Origin: Isoetes taiwanensis
Taxonomy: Eukaryota; Streptophyta; Lycopodiopsida; Isoetales; Isoetaceae
Reading direction: 5' to 3'
DNA length: 64,000 nucleotides
Assembly (NCBI GenBank): GCA_021234155.1
Contig: JAJEKV010000003.1
Location: 7,132,413 to 7,196,412, forward strand
The notes under the pieces were generated by a model that worked only from the letters and a program-made list of their open reading frames with translations, was not told the DNA's origin and made no database searches. Each line of letters begins with the position of its first letter. Positions within the stretch are counted from its first letter, which is position 1. This document shows, piece after piece, positions 21,380 to 31,269 of the stretch. Position numbers and translations under genes: made by a program.

Positions 21380-22330
21380 TTGCCACACATGGGCTTCTAG
21401 TGGAACTTAGAGTGTCTCTTTCCCTCCCTTGTTTATGAGGTGTAAAAGCGAATCTATTGCGAGAATAATATAAATGTCAAAGCCCAAATGGTTTGCGAGA
21501 AAAATGGCTAGAATAATACGATGTGCACGGCACGCCAAATCAAATCCACATTACACCTTGCATTTTGTTGCTATTATTTCAAGCTTCTTGATTACCATGT
21601 TTTTTGTTTTACGTATATGTAAATACATGAAGAAATACTTCACTCTTATAAGATGAAAGTTATGATCTTGAATGTATGTACATCAAATCCTTCCATGTGA
21701 TGATAATTGTAAGGTATTCCCCAGTCATCTAGAATGATGAACATGTGGCAACTCCCAGGAATATGAAAAAAGAAATCCATGATTCTTTATGGCTCCTGGA
21801 GATGGATCTTTGGATTTGGCTTGAGTGCATGGATCACATCAGGAAACTAAAAACCCAAAAATTAAACAAGAGTGAGTGTCTACAGAATAATAACTCAAAT
21901 AATATAAGCATCATTTGGTAATGCACAAGAATATGAACTAACCAACCTTGATACCATCACGAATGAAGAATACTGGAATGTTGTTTCCAACCAAGTCGAA
22001 GTTCCTTTCCCTTGTATAGAACTACACATCAAAATCCCTTGGAGCTCGTAGAGTTTTGGGACTTCTTCTCTCATGGATTACAATTGAAAAGTGGACAATA
22101 AGTGGGGTTTGAGCCCGGGCACGTAAGAAATCAGCACAAGTCCGGGTGGGATATATCATGTGTGACCTCAAAGGAAACCCTTTGCACTTGCATCACATTT
22201 GCATGTACAACCGTTACGGAATCCTCTCCCTGTCAAAGCTGGGCAAGCTTCTCAACTAGATGGTAGTCTTCATGCGACACATGCCCTGCATTTACAATTA
22301 CATCACGGCTTGTATAAGATGTCCTCATTA
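21380..22330 (-). pseudogene. Catalase gene fragment, copy 1
   Basis: Minus-strand exons read VVHA (about 22200) with FEVTHDI, then [48 protein letters not shown] and IRDGIK (to 21947). A 100-base GT-AG intron (21946-21847) follows, then [59 protein letters not shown] (21846-21665) and, near 21410, KFHWKPMCGK in broken frame. These align in order with plant catalase from about residue 45 to 235 of about 490. The catalytic His (VVHA) and Asn (DLVGNN) are present; the heme-ligand Tyr region is missing. A TAA replaces the Trp codon between QEP and RIM. Intron retention shows DNA-level copying, not a processed copy. Confidence 0.85.
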
Positions 22331-22334
22331 GAAA

Positions 22335-23480
22335 AGGTTAATTATTGATAGGTAGAATCAGTGCCCGATAAAATGAAATAAAATAGTCCTCGAGACGGAT
22401 AAAAATAATGATTGAAAAAACCCGGATATCTTAGAACATACATAGAAAAGCCCGACATTCTAATGAAGGCTGAAAGCTGGTTACACTATATTAGTGTTCA
22501 TAAGCTAAGCGATATTATCACGGTATTCACTACGACCTTTGCGATGATGTAGGCTCAAAACTGAAAGCGCCTTGCACAAAAAAAAAACCTAAAAAAGAAG
22601 CGTGAAGCTAGGAACAAGCGGAGGATGCATTTGAGACTTTACATGTCTTTGTTTACGTACTCATTTGCCAAACTTGCTTAATGCAAATAACTCTTCAAAT
22701 TGCAAAAATGAAAGAGATAAAAGGAATGTAATCGCTTCAAGCTTTAGCAATGGAGCGGGCGAAAAAAAATAAACTGCTTGTGGCATTCATTACTGGATGT
22801 TTTTTCAGCCTAAACTTCCATAAAACTTCCATGCTAATACAAACTTGGCATATCTATAAGCCTCGGATCTTCAAAGAGTAATGCCTAACATATGATCACG
22901 GGAATGAAGGTTCTGCTTATCTCCGTTTCTCGACCACCTACGGCTCCATGGCGGTAAGGCCGGTATTTTGCTTCATCTATATGCGGACATTTTTTGGAAG
23001 AAAAAAAACATCCATAACCAGTCCACGCACTTGCTTTATCACGGGTATAATATGGTGAAACCCGGTGTGTGAGTAGTGGAAGCTGTCTAGATCATGTTCA
23101 CGATGAGTGGGCGAGAATCCATCCTTACTTTCGTTTTGGAGTCATTTTAGGGTAGCATGGGGCTCATGGTGTGCGCCCAGGGCCAAAGTGAATTTCTAAA
23201 ATGGGACTGGCGCCTTTGTGTGAGTAGTGGAAACCTGTTTGGGTATATTTTGACCAATTGAGCAAAATAAGATCGCAACCTACTAACTTAACATCCTTAA
23301 CACCATATACAACAAGTTATTTACTTATATTACTCAAACATTTCTAATACTTGATCTCATCTATCGGCCTTCTTTATAAATCTATTCTTGGGCGCTAAAA
23401 TCTATTCTCATGGATGCTAAAATCTATTCTTATTCTTATTCTTTATAATCCCGGGCCAGGTGCAAGTTCTTTGGCATGCA
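22335..23480. other. No gene recognised (copies 42155-43323 and 52035-53165)
   Basis: This spacer is present three times. A plus-strand frame with KKKREARNKRRMHLRLY and SNCKNERDKNVIASSFSNGA (42413-42649) is open only in the middle copy. A minus-strand frame with LPQNDSKNESKDG-like and HHIIPVIKQVRG-like sequence can be followed in two copies (about 23180-23020, 52960-52690). Neither matches a family I know. It could hold upstream exons or introns of the catalase donor gene. Confidence 0.3.
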
Positions 23481-23499
23481 AGTTACTCTCTTGGCATAG

Positions 23500-24400
23500 A
23501 GTGCACAAACCAAGGAGTCTTTAAAAGTCTTTGGACTATCTCTGCTCCATAGCTTCTTATAGGGGCGAGAAGCATGTCATCTGTTAACCGCTTGTCGAAT
23601 TCGTGCGAGAATCTCCTCTAGAAATATCTAATTTCTCTGGCTGCTCATTCAAACCACCGAGTTTACGCTTCCGCTTGATGAATTTCTTGGGCCATTGGGA
23701 TTTTTCGGGGAGGTTTTAGGGTGTTCTCCTTGGCTGGCCTCCCACCTTCAACATATCACACCTTGTGCTCATGATGATACTTAGAATCTGGCGCATCATA
23801 CATTTTCATGTATGCCCGCATTCTACCGGTTTGTGTTTATACTTCTGTCCTCCCGGGGTGTATGATTCTCGAGTTGTCTTGCACGATGTCTTGGCGTCGG
23901 GATTAGGCCAAAGCTGGAAAGGGTGATGGCATGCGGGTTCTTTGGTTTTGCCGGTCCCTCCCCGCCTCCGTGTACTTTGGTAGTCGTAAGCGTCGTCGGA
24001 TTTCAGTCGTCCGAACAATGGATGTTCGGCACTGCCTCTTGGAGATATTGATCCGATCTTGGCATCTTCTTTGGCCTCCTCTTTGGGGCGAATCCCTTGC
24101 CTTTTTCTACCCTTGGCCTTGCTAGCTCTTCCCTTTACGCCATCCTTTGCTTCTTTTTCTTCTCTTTTCTTCTTCTTGATTCTTGAGGCATCGAGCCTCC
24201 TTCTCGGCAGCTCCTCCTTTTGATCATCCTTCTATTAGTTTTACGGGTTCTATTCTCCATTCTCCTCCATTTCTTGGCCTCTCGAGCCTTACATTTACGC
24301 AGCAAGGCGCTCTTCTTTTCTGTTTGTTTGCCTTCCTCACCATTTATTTAGTAAGGGCCATGTTTGACATCAGCTCAATTGCCTCTTTGGCGTCCTAAAA
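23500..24400 (-). pseudogene. Lys/Arg-rich protein remnant, copy 1
   Basis: The minus strand starts at an ATG near 24362 (MALTK) downstream of a TATA box at 24466-24475. A highly charged helical region follows, with GEEGKQTEKKSALLR, RMENRTRKTNRRMIKRRS and a K/R/E-rich run near 24180, then KGRKRQGFAPK-like sequence, DQYLQEAVPNIHCSDD, YDYQSTRRRGGTGKTKEP, PNPDAKTSCKTTRES and WPKKFIKRKRKLGGLNEQPE (23690). It is probably a nuclear or coiled-coil protein, or a gag-like product of the LTR element whose LTR lies upstream on the same strand (25095-25963). Family unknown; stops interrupt it. Confidence 0.4.
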
Positions 24401-24465
24401 TTGGCTTGTAATTTTGGAGTTAGACCAAACATAAAGGGAAACACAAATGGCAAATCTAAAGGTGT

Positions 24466-24475
24466 CTATTTATAG
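24466..24475 (-). promoter_or_regulatory. TATA box candidate for the Lys/Arg-rich gene
   Basis: The minus strand reads CTATAAATAG, about 105 bases before the ATG at 24362. The element is present at 46498-46507 and is altered by an extra T at 54161-54171. It fits a plant core promoter by sequence and distance only. Confidence 0.4.
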
Positions 24476-24479
24476 GGTT

Positions 24480-25080
24480 GGAAATTTTAGGATATCTCTT
24501 TGGAAAATTCATGTTATCTAGCTATTGAGAACTTCGATTATTTGGTAGCTTAGAGTACATTATTTTCTTTAGGTATAATTATTCCCACTACTTACGATTG
24601 TGGACACGGATGCCTTTTGGAATTTCCAAAAATGTGCTAGGTGCGGTGTTTGAGTGGTGACACTTTTGATCCTTAATTTATCTTTTTCCTTTTAGTTTCT
24701 TAGTGTCCTAATACGTTTTTTCCTATTTCGAGTTTTTATTTGAAGCTTCTTGATCCTATCTTATCGCGGTGTAACCCTATCATTCTGGTTAACTATGGTC
24801 CACTACTCAAAGTGTATCGCCATAAGGCATTTTGGAACTTCAAAAGTCGTTCTTAGCGTCTTGTATGAGTAATGACATTCCTAATGGCCAAAATTTTCAA
24901 GTTCTAATAAAATTTAATCTTATATTTGCTATGTATCCTAGTTAATTCCTTATATTAAGATGGAAAAAAATTCCCTTCATTCTAGGTTTGTGCTTGGAAT
25001 ATCAACTCCAAGAGTGGCGATCTAGACTATTAGTGCCACTAGGAAATGACCAATGCTCAATCTTGGTCCTCTAACATCAT
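24480..25080. other. No gene recognised (copies 46510-47107 and 54175-54770)
   Basis: AT-rich interval between the TATA candidate and the primer-binding-site motif, present three times. If the LTR belongs to an element reading leftward, this is its leader region. No frame is shared between copies. Confidence 0.35.
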
Positions 25081-25081
25081 T

Positions 25082-25093
25082 GCTCTAATACCA
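25082..25093 (-). other. Primer-binding-site motif next to LTR, copy 1
   Basis: GCTCTAATACCA on the plus strand is the complement of TGGTATTAGAGC and differs at one base from the initiator-Met tRNA site TGGTATCAGAGC. It lies 1 base from the LTR end TGTGACATC at 25095, where a minus-oriented retrotransposon should have it. Copies are at 47108-47119 and 54772-54783. Confidence 0.6.
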
Positions 25094-25094
25094 T

Positions 25095-25963
25095 TGTGAC
25101 ATCTCACCTTTCATTATCGATGCCCAGCGGTATATAAACATAAGATTCCCTCTGTCGACTATGCGCCAACATGATGCCGTCTATCGGTGTCGGACTCTTG
25201 ATCGATATTGGGCAAAGTTTTTTAAATCCAATCAGAAATTTTCCTACTCTTTCATCAAATGGCAGGATAATTTTAGTTCCCAATCGGAAATTTGTATTAC
25301 TCTTATACAAATATGCATAAAAATCTCTTGGAATTTTTTCCTATAATCGCTAACTCAATGGAAATTCTTAGTTTCAAGCGGAACAAACCTTCTCTACCCG
25401 AAGTTTGCCCAGCGGTGCTCTTGATGGTGGGAAAGAATCTGATGGGAAGAATAAATGTGTCATTCATCCCATCTCCCTTGGTATCAACCTAGCTAGGGAG
25501 GCGCATAAACATAAGCACAAATCATCACGTCGCATCAATTACATTTAACCATCTCAAAGGGTTGGATCACCATAACAATATCATATCCTGCGGATACAAC
25601 AACAACAACATCAACAAGGGGAAGCTCTACCCGGTGAGACTCATGGGGTAGGCCCGGCGGTTAAGATTCTCCGAAGTCAATCTTTGACAAAATTCATGGC
25701 AAATGGATTTCGTTGGCATAAGAAAATGGATGTTGGAAAGTCCACTCCATCCATCCCATTGGAGCTGATAAGGATTGGGGATGTGACCAGGTGGCTTTCT
25801 TTGGATGCATAGTCGGAGGGACTTCTCTAGGGTTTCATCTCCCCAATCCCCTCCAAAGGTCTATACCAACTTCTAAGCGAGCTAGAGAGCCCTTGCTCAT
25901 CTGACTTGAACCCCCATTGGTGACGCATCACCCGGGAGGTATCAAGCCCATACCTTGCCCACA
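25095..25963 (-). mobile_element. LTR of a minus-oriented retrotransposon, copy 1
   Basis: The 869 bp block reads, on the minus strand, from TGTGGGCAAGGTATGGG to GATGTCACA, so it has TG...CA ends. It is followed by the primer-binding motif. Its start abuts hAT coding sequence at a point that is uninterrupted in the copies at 1497 and 36020. A TATATAAAC motif is at 25132-25140. A (CAACAA)n-like stretch lies near 25598-25620. No second LTR, gag-pol or target duplication was found, so the rest was lost or lies among the unassigned left-hand sequence. Confidence 0.6.
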
Positions 25964-26330
25964 CTCGGTGGCATTGCCTTTAATTGATGCGAAGTGTTGG
26001 GGCTGAGTATCAGATTACAAAATCCATGCTTTAGCTAATTGGTAGCATAAAAGCATGGAAGATGTTTTGTGCTATGATAAGCTTCAAACCAAACAAAGGA
26101 GAGTGCGTTTCAAAAACATTCTAATGTTGCTTCAAATTTCTTTAGTTCAATGTGCTAGCAATGCAATTTGTGAAAGCATATTCACCATAGAACTAACATC
26201 AAAAACAAAGGCGTCCATTGATGGGGGAGAGAGAGTTTAAATGCAAGTCTTTTCATTGTTGTAAATGGGCGGTAAAGCAAAGAGACTTTGACTTGAGAAA
26301 AGAGTATAGAATTGTGGAGAAAGAAGGCTG
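25964..26330 (+). pseudogene. hAT C-terminal fragment, copy 3 (cut by LTR)
   Basis: The sequence enters the hAT frame at the equivalent of LPSIDEVW immediately after an LTR end (25963). It continues through the ASNAICESIF region (26150-26180) to the equivalent of the stop near 26330. The preceding half of the fragment seen at 35790-36020 is missing and replaced by LTR sequence, so the LTR inserted in this coding frame or a recombination joined the two. Confidence 0.55.
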
Positions 26331-26334
26331 ATGT

Positions 26335-27635
26335 CGAGGTGTCGCCTTATCTATCTTGGTGAACCAAGATGCTACTTAGTTTAGTAGTTTGTTGATAGTA
26401 ATGTAACGACCTAAAATTTTGATATATAGTGGGCTATCTATGTACTACCCACAAAAATGGCTTTGTGTATTCTCACAATTTTTTTTTTTTTTTTTTTTTT
26501 TGTTTGAAGTCAAGTATCGTATTATATTCAAAGGATAAAAGCGTTTACATACATACAATTGAGTCGAGCTGCTACCACTTCTCGTATCCATGGATAGCGG
26601 TCAGGACTCTGGGCCTAGTACTCTTTTAGCCTCTCTCGACTTCTTCTCCATAGGATACTACGAGGGAGAGAAGGACTAATTTCCTAGACCCTAATGACAC
26701 AACTAGGGCCGATTCTTGAACAAGAACTACCGGCCTCTTCTCCAAAAGCAGGATACTATGGGAGCTAAGTTCTTGTCTTTCCACATGCCCCAATTTGCAT
26801 CATTGCTTCAAAAATAGGCCCTCGGATATAGCAAAGAAACTAAACACGAGATTACCGGCGGCAAAAGGGAGTAGCCAATGCCTTTGGTCAATTTGCCAAA
26901 CTAGAGCGAGGATCCTCTTTATGCTCCCCTGCCGAGAAGATTGTGCTGATCCCATCATTCTGCTGCGACAATACTATAGGGGTGCCTCATGCAATGAGGC
27001 ACTCGACCTCTTCTCACCAGCGAACCAAAGGGAGTAGCACCGCTAGAATCGACCCCGCTTGACCCATCGCATCTAGCCATGGGGCCTTGTCTTCTGCAAG
27101 ACCAAGAATGTAACCTTTCTAGGGTCTCAGCCTACTAGAAGTCCATGACTTTTGAGTTGTCCCATTCTTGCGGACTACCAATTCTCAAGCCACCCCTTCT
27201 TGGGAAAGGGAGCACGCAGACTGCTAATTGTTAGACAAACAACCACCGCAGTTTTTTGAAACATTTGCAACAAAATGCGAGAAGTGCTCATCTTACATCA
27301 AAAGTGCACGGCTCTTGCGGATACTAACACCGACATAAAGAAAAGGGTTATAGAATAGTACTATAGATGCCAACAAGCGTCTTCTTCTCATTTGTCATAA
27401 TACTACGAGGGGGCCTTGAGTTGTTTTCGGTTTGTCTAACACCAAGCTAATCTTGAAGATCCCTTAGAAAAGTTTTTCTATTTGGGGAATTTGTACTTGA
27501 AGAGTGGTTCCTTCTTCTTATGGCAACACATACCTCTGGGGTTGTTTATATCGTTTCTGGAATTTGCATCCCTTCTCAGCCGGACCACTAGGGTGACAGA
27601 AGCGAGATCAATGGCGAGAAAAAGGGCATCACTTT
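26335..27635. other. No gene identified; unassigned minus frame (copy 56015-57285)
   Basis: Also present as 1870-3140 and 36390-37650. A (T)n run lies at 26479-26501. On the minus strand a frame with HGLLVG, FLVLQKTRP and SASLHEAPL (about 27150-26980), and then ILALVWQIDQRHWLLPFAAG and FFAISEGLFLKQ (26925-26805), can be followed in several copies. A coding origin is therefore possible; the product is unknown. Confidence 0.35.
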
Positions 27636-27727
27636 ACCTCTGAAACTAACAGGGGCACACCTCCCATGGCAGGAACACGTGGCGGATGCATAAACAAAAG
27701 CGAGAAATACCAAGTGCACTCACCTTG

Positions 27728-28055
27728 CCAAGAACCTCGAGCCTCTAAAAGCTGTTATCATTAGAAGCTAAAAGAAAGGGAAGGGGAGCTTCCCTGGTTT
27801 TTGCCGAAAGGGAAAGAAAGGAAGAAGACTTGGCTGCAAGAATGCTTCAAAAGCTTGACCAACGCCGAGGAACCTGCGGATCCCTAAGCGCCTTCCCGCA
27901 TCAGGCGGGTCTTGATTCACCAAGGAAGTGGGGTGACCATAGCCTCCCCCTAGGTTTTGCTCAAGAAAAGCGGCCGCCATCGCCCGACCCGTTATAAACC
28001 TCCTCCCTCGATTCTCACAATTTTGTACTTGGTTATATATCTTTTTATAACAGGA
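27728..28055 (-). pseudogene. Unidentified first exon with TATA box
   Basis: On the minus strand a TTATAAAAAG motif (about 28050-28041) is followed at 27979 by an ATG opening MAAAFLEQNLGGGYGHPTSL, VNQDPPDAGRRLGIRRFLG and FEAFLQPSLLPFFPFRQKPG. The exon ends at GGCAAG followed by GTGAGTG (27728), a strong donor. The counterpart at 57400-57725 keeps the donor and TATA but has a broken frame. Perhaps the frame continues into the minus-strand cluster at 27600-26800. Family unknown. Confidence 0.35.
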
Positions 28056-28099
28056 CTTGTTTTGTTTCATTCGTGGTCTAAAAGATGTATTTTGACAAT

Positions 28100-28328
28100 A
28101 TCAAAATGTTGATTATCTTCTAAGTGTGATTGAATCAGCAAATTTCGAGGATTTTCAACAATAGTAGGATTTGCGAAAGAAAATAAAAAGATCGATAATC
28201 ATATATTAAGGAAGGCATTTTTGCTAGGAAGTAATTTTCAATTTCGAACCTTGCCACTAAGTACTCACAATTGACCTTCGTTGGACCATCAATAGACCAT
28301 GCATTTAGCTCAATTTTTAATTGTTCTT
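28100..28328. other. AT-rich spacer (copy 57770-58002)
   Basis: Upstream of the TATA candidate at 28050; AT-rich, nothing recognised. Confidence 0.35.
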
Positions 28329-28435
28329 AAGGTGGGCTATTAAAAGGCAAGGTGGGCTATTAAAGGACAAAAGTGAGCTATCAAAGGGTAAAAAGTGGGT
28401 TATTAAAGGGGCAAACAAGTGGGCTATTGTAGGGG
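28329..28435. repeat. Minisatellite of GTGGGCTATTAAAGG units, copy 1
   Basis: About five imperfect units of 21-25 bases, each with GTG(G/A)GCTAT or GTGGGTTAT followed by TAAAGG or CAAAGG. Unit count appears the same in the second copy at 58003-58117. Confidence 0.75.
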
Positions 28436-28439
28436 AGTG

Positions 28440-29086
28440 GGTGAAAGAAGGGCACCCTCTCCTAAAAAGATAAATTACTATGGACAATGATGCGGGATTG
28501 GAAGGACACCTTCTTTTCACCTACAACATAAGATTTTGCAATATTGAACTTAAGTATAGTGTAAGAAACATGAATTGTTTAGTTTACTGCGGTTTTAGTT
28601 CTTCCTTTCTTGATACTACCCATATGCATTGATACAATTGGAATCATAAGCAAAATAAAAATGTAAACACTTGATTCAGAATCAAGGGGAGATGTAGAAG
28701 TAGATAGAAGCAAAATCTGAAGAAAAAAACAAGCGGATGCAAATCAAAAGCGAGAACAAATGTTAAATAGATGCAAGTAGGTTTTATTCTGGCAGGCAAA
28801 CTTTTTGCTTATAATGTAACGACAAAATAGAAGTACATTAGTGTGCATAGCTATCAGAATGTAAAGGAAAACCAAATACTAAATTCAAATGCATTTCAGA
28901 ACATATGTAAAATGTAAAGAACAAAATATTTTATCAATACACCCTATCAAATACATCATTCAGCATTGAATGTAAAGGAAAATCAAATACTAAATTCATA
29001 TGCATTTCAGATCACATGTAAATGTAAAGTACAGTCATATGCAATACACGCTATCAATACACCCTGTAAAGGAATTCCAGAAAAGC
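28440..29086. other. No gene; two AATGTAAAG-type direct repeats (copy 58120-58747)
   Basis: AATGTAAAGGAAAA and CAAATACTAAATTCA recur with a shared TATGCATTTCAGA string at about 28858-28915 and 28967-29030, a direct duplication of roughly 110 bp period. The sequence is likely 3' flank of the RING-like gene on the minus strand. Confidence 0.4.
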
Positions 29087-29361
29087 GGGTGAAAGCATGT
29101 TAGGGCCTACATAAAAAATTACCAAAAAGGTACTTTTCTGTGTACTTCTGTGCAAGTACATAATTGTATTTTAAAGTACCTAGACTACAAGATTGACTAA
29201 AAGAAATTGTGTTATGTTCAAGAGTAGTAGTACATACATGTTGTAAGGTACTTTGTGATGTCAAGAAGATGTTAAGAACTCAAATATATCATCATCTTTG
29301 ACTACCCAGAGTATTTTCCAGGTAGTTTCCAAAACATGTAGGCCCTAACATGCTCTTACCC
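29087..29361. mobile_element. Foldback MITE, copy 1
   Basis: The 275 bp element starts GGGTGAAAGCATGTTAGG and ends CATGCTCTTACCC; the outer 27-30 bases are inverted repeats apart from a few mismatches. The interior has further inverted pieces around GTACTT and AAGTACC. AAGC lies at both flanks and may be part of a target duplication. No coding capacity. The terminal sequence does not let me assign a superfamily. Confidence 0.65.
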
Positions 29362-29505
29362 AAGCACTTCATGGCACATGTAAATGTAAAGAACAGAAGC
29401 AAATACATTTCCTCTTTACAGTAAAGACAAAATCATGCCAAATCAAATGCTAATACAGTTATGTACATAATGGAAACTTACTACATCTAAGTACACTCAA
29501 ACTAA

Positions 29506-31103
29506 TTATGTAATGAAAATAGAAATAGATGTACCTTGAGAAGGGATTCCTAAGCAGTGTCGCAGGTCCTCGGACCATGAACAATCATGTACACATGTAT
29601 TCGTCGTTGAAACCCTGAATACAAGACAAAATAGACAATATGTATGACCACAGAGTGGAGATATTACCATGGTCGAGTCAAGGCAATCATTGCAGCTGCT
29701 GCAAGTATTGGTAATATGTGAGGATGAAGCACTCCGTCTTGCTGCGAGTATGGGAGCGGGCTGCAGGCCTATCGGGTTTGATCTTTCCAAATGCTTAGTC
29801 ATCTCCTTTATTCTATTCTCACAGTTGGAATTAACTTCCAAATCCCTGCTGATTTTTTCAATGGCAGCTTCTAATTCTTGCAAATCAGCCTTTTAACAAT
29901 GAGTGGAAATCATTAGAGCATCTAAGTCAGTAATATAACTTGATTTCTCCTCCTCTAAGTGGGATGCCAAAGCCATTTGCACATCAGTTGGCTTCCCGCT
30001 TGCTTTTAAACCTGCCATATCTTGAGCTGGCGACATATTTGTGCATCTTTTATTACGCACAAGTCTTGTCAAGCTCTTATCACTCTCATGCTTCAACGGG
30101 TTCAATTTCTATTGCTTTCCTTTTTTTCTCTTTTAAAGTCGTATTTCATCAAGCATGGAGGCAGAATCTAATGCTCTTCTTTCCCTCCACCTTTTCATCA
30201 TTTCAGCTCTTTGCCCCAATTCTACCTAAAGCATACATTTAGTAGCTTTAACATTGGAAAGATTTTCTTGTAGCTAATTACGTCGAGGGTCAGATTCTTT
30301 TTGAGGGCCTTTTTGAATGAAGACTTGCACTTGCTTTCACCTCATCCCAATCAATGCTTATTCCTCTGTAATGAAGTGCATATGCTCGGGCAAAATACAA
30401 TGGAATGTGATGATTTGCAATGTCCTTCCTATAAAAAACGTGCTCATACAGAGAAAAAAATCTGCCATCAAATAGGCTTAATCCTGCACTCTTGATAACC
30501 CCTCACAGTAGGGGCTTCAGAACCCCAAACATCCTGCACTATTTGCACTAGCCCCGGAAACATGCTATCAAAATTGTTGCTCCCTAAGTTGTCGATGCTT
30601 ACCTTGTCAAACTCGAGGTGACAAAACCTCCCAATCGAAGAAGACCCACTCTTGAGTTTTTTGCTTGAGTTCTAGTGGGAGACCTTGGCATGGGCTTCTG
30701 GGTTTGTTGCGAGGAGATTTCCTTGGAGTCGATGTCTTTGTTCCAAGATGCTTCCCGTCATGATCTCTTCCTTGGTGCTTGAGCTCTCACGAAAATGCAA
30801 GCTTTTGGCTATGGAGGTCCTGATCTTGGCTATGGAGGTTCGATTATAGATGTCAAACTTTCGGCTATGGAGGTTGGCGGGAGGAAGGTTGAGCAGGCCG
30901 GGAGGAGAGTTCAAAATTATTTCCCCTATTAATGATTCATTCCAAGAATAATAATTTTGGGGGAGGATTTCCTTACATTTTGAATTTGTAAATGTAAAAT
31001 CTGGCACTTTTTTTGCCCACCCTTTCATGCTTCTACCGGTAAAAGGAATGATAATAAAGGAGAAAAGAAGAGACATGCTTTGAATCTTTGTTTTTCCCTT
31101 CAA
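29506..31103 (-). pseudogene. Coiled-coil and RING-like protein remnant (type B), copy 1
   Basis: The minus strand begins with a Ser/Pro-containing part, including NYYSWNESLIGEIILNSPPG (30960-30900) and SSSTKEEIMTGSILEQ. Next come LEFDKVSIDNLG (30620-30580), MFPGLVQIVQDVWGSEAPTV (30560-30510), a coiled-coil stretch with EEEKSSYITDLDALM and LQELEAAIEKISRDLEVN (29960-29830), and NCENRIKEMTKHLERSNPIG. The end is CSSCNDCLDSTMVISPLCGH, TYCLFCL and CVHDCSW (29700-29575), a C-x2-C ... C-x-H-x3-C-x2-C ... C-x3-C arrangement typical of RING zinc-binding domains. The order coiled coil then RING is that of plant E3 ligases; the same C-terminal plan occurs in the remnant at 11060-12340. Frame changes break it; introns are likely but not all placed. 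Confidence 0.55.
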
Positions 31104-31269
31104 TGCTTTGCCTGCTTTATAAAGCTGTAATTTGTGTTCCCAAAGTTCTATCGATCCTCTATCCTTTCACATCTTTAGAGTAAAAAGAAATATGTTAGTT
31201 ACTATGTTAGATGTTATTATAGAATGTTCATGATTTTTTTTTGTATATTATTATTATAGAGAATGTTTT

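Noticed and set aside
29669-30242. Plus-strand frames opposite the RING-like gene
   Set aside because: The minus strand has the zinc-ligand pattern and coiled coil kept in both copies; the plus frames are not kept.
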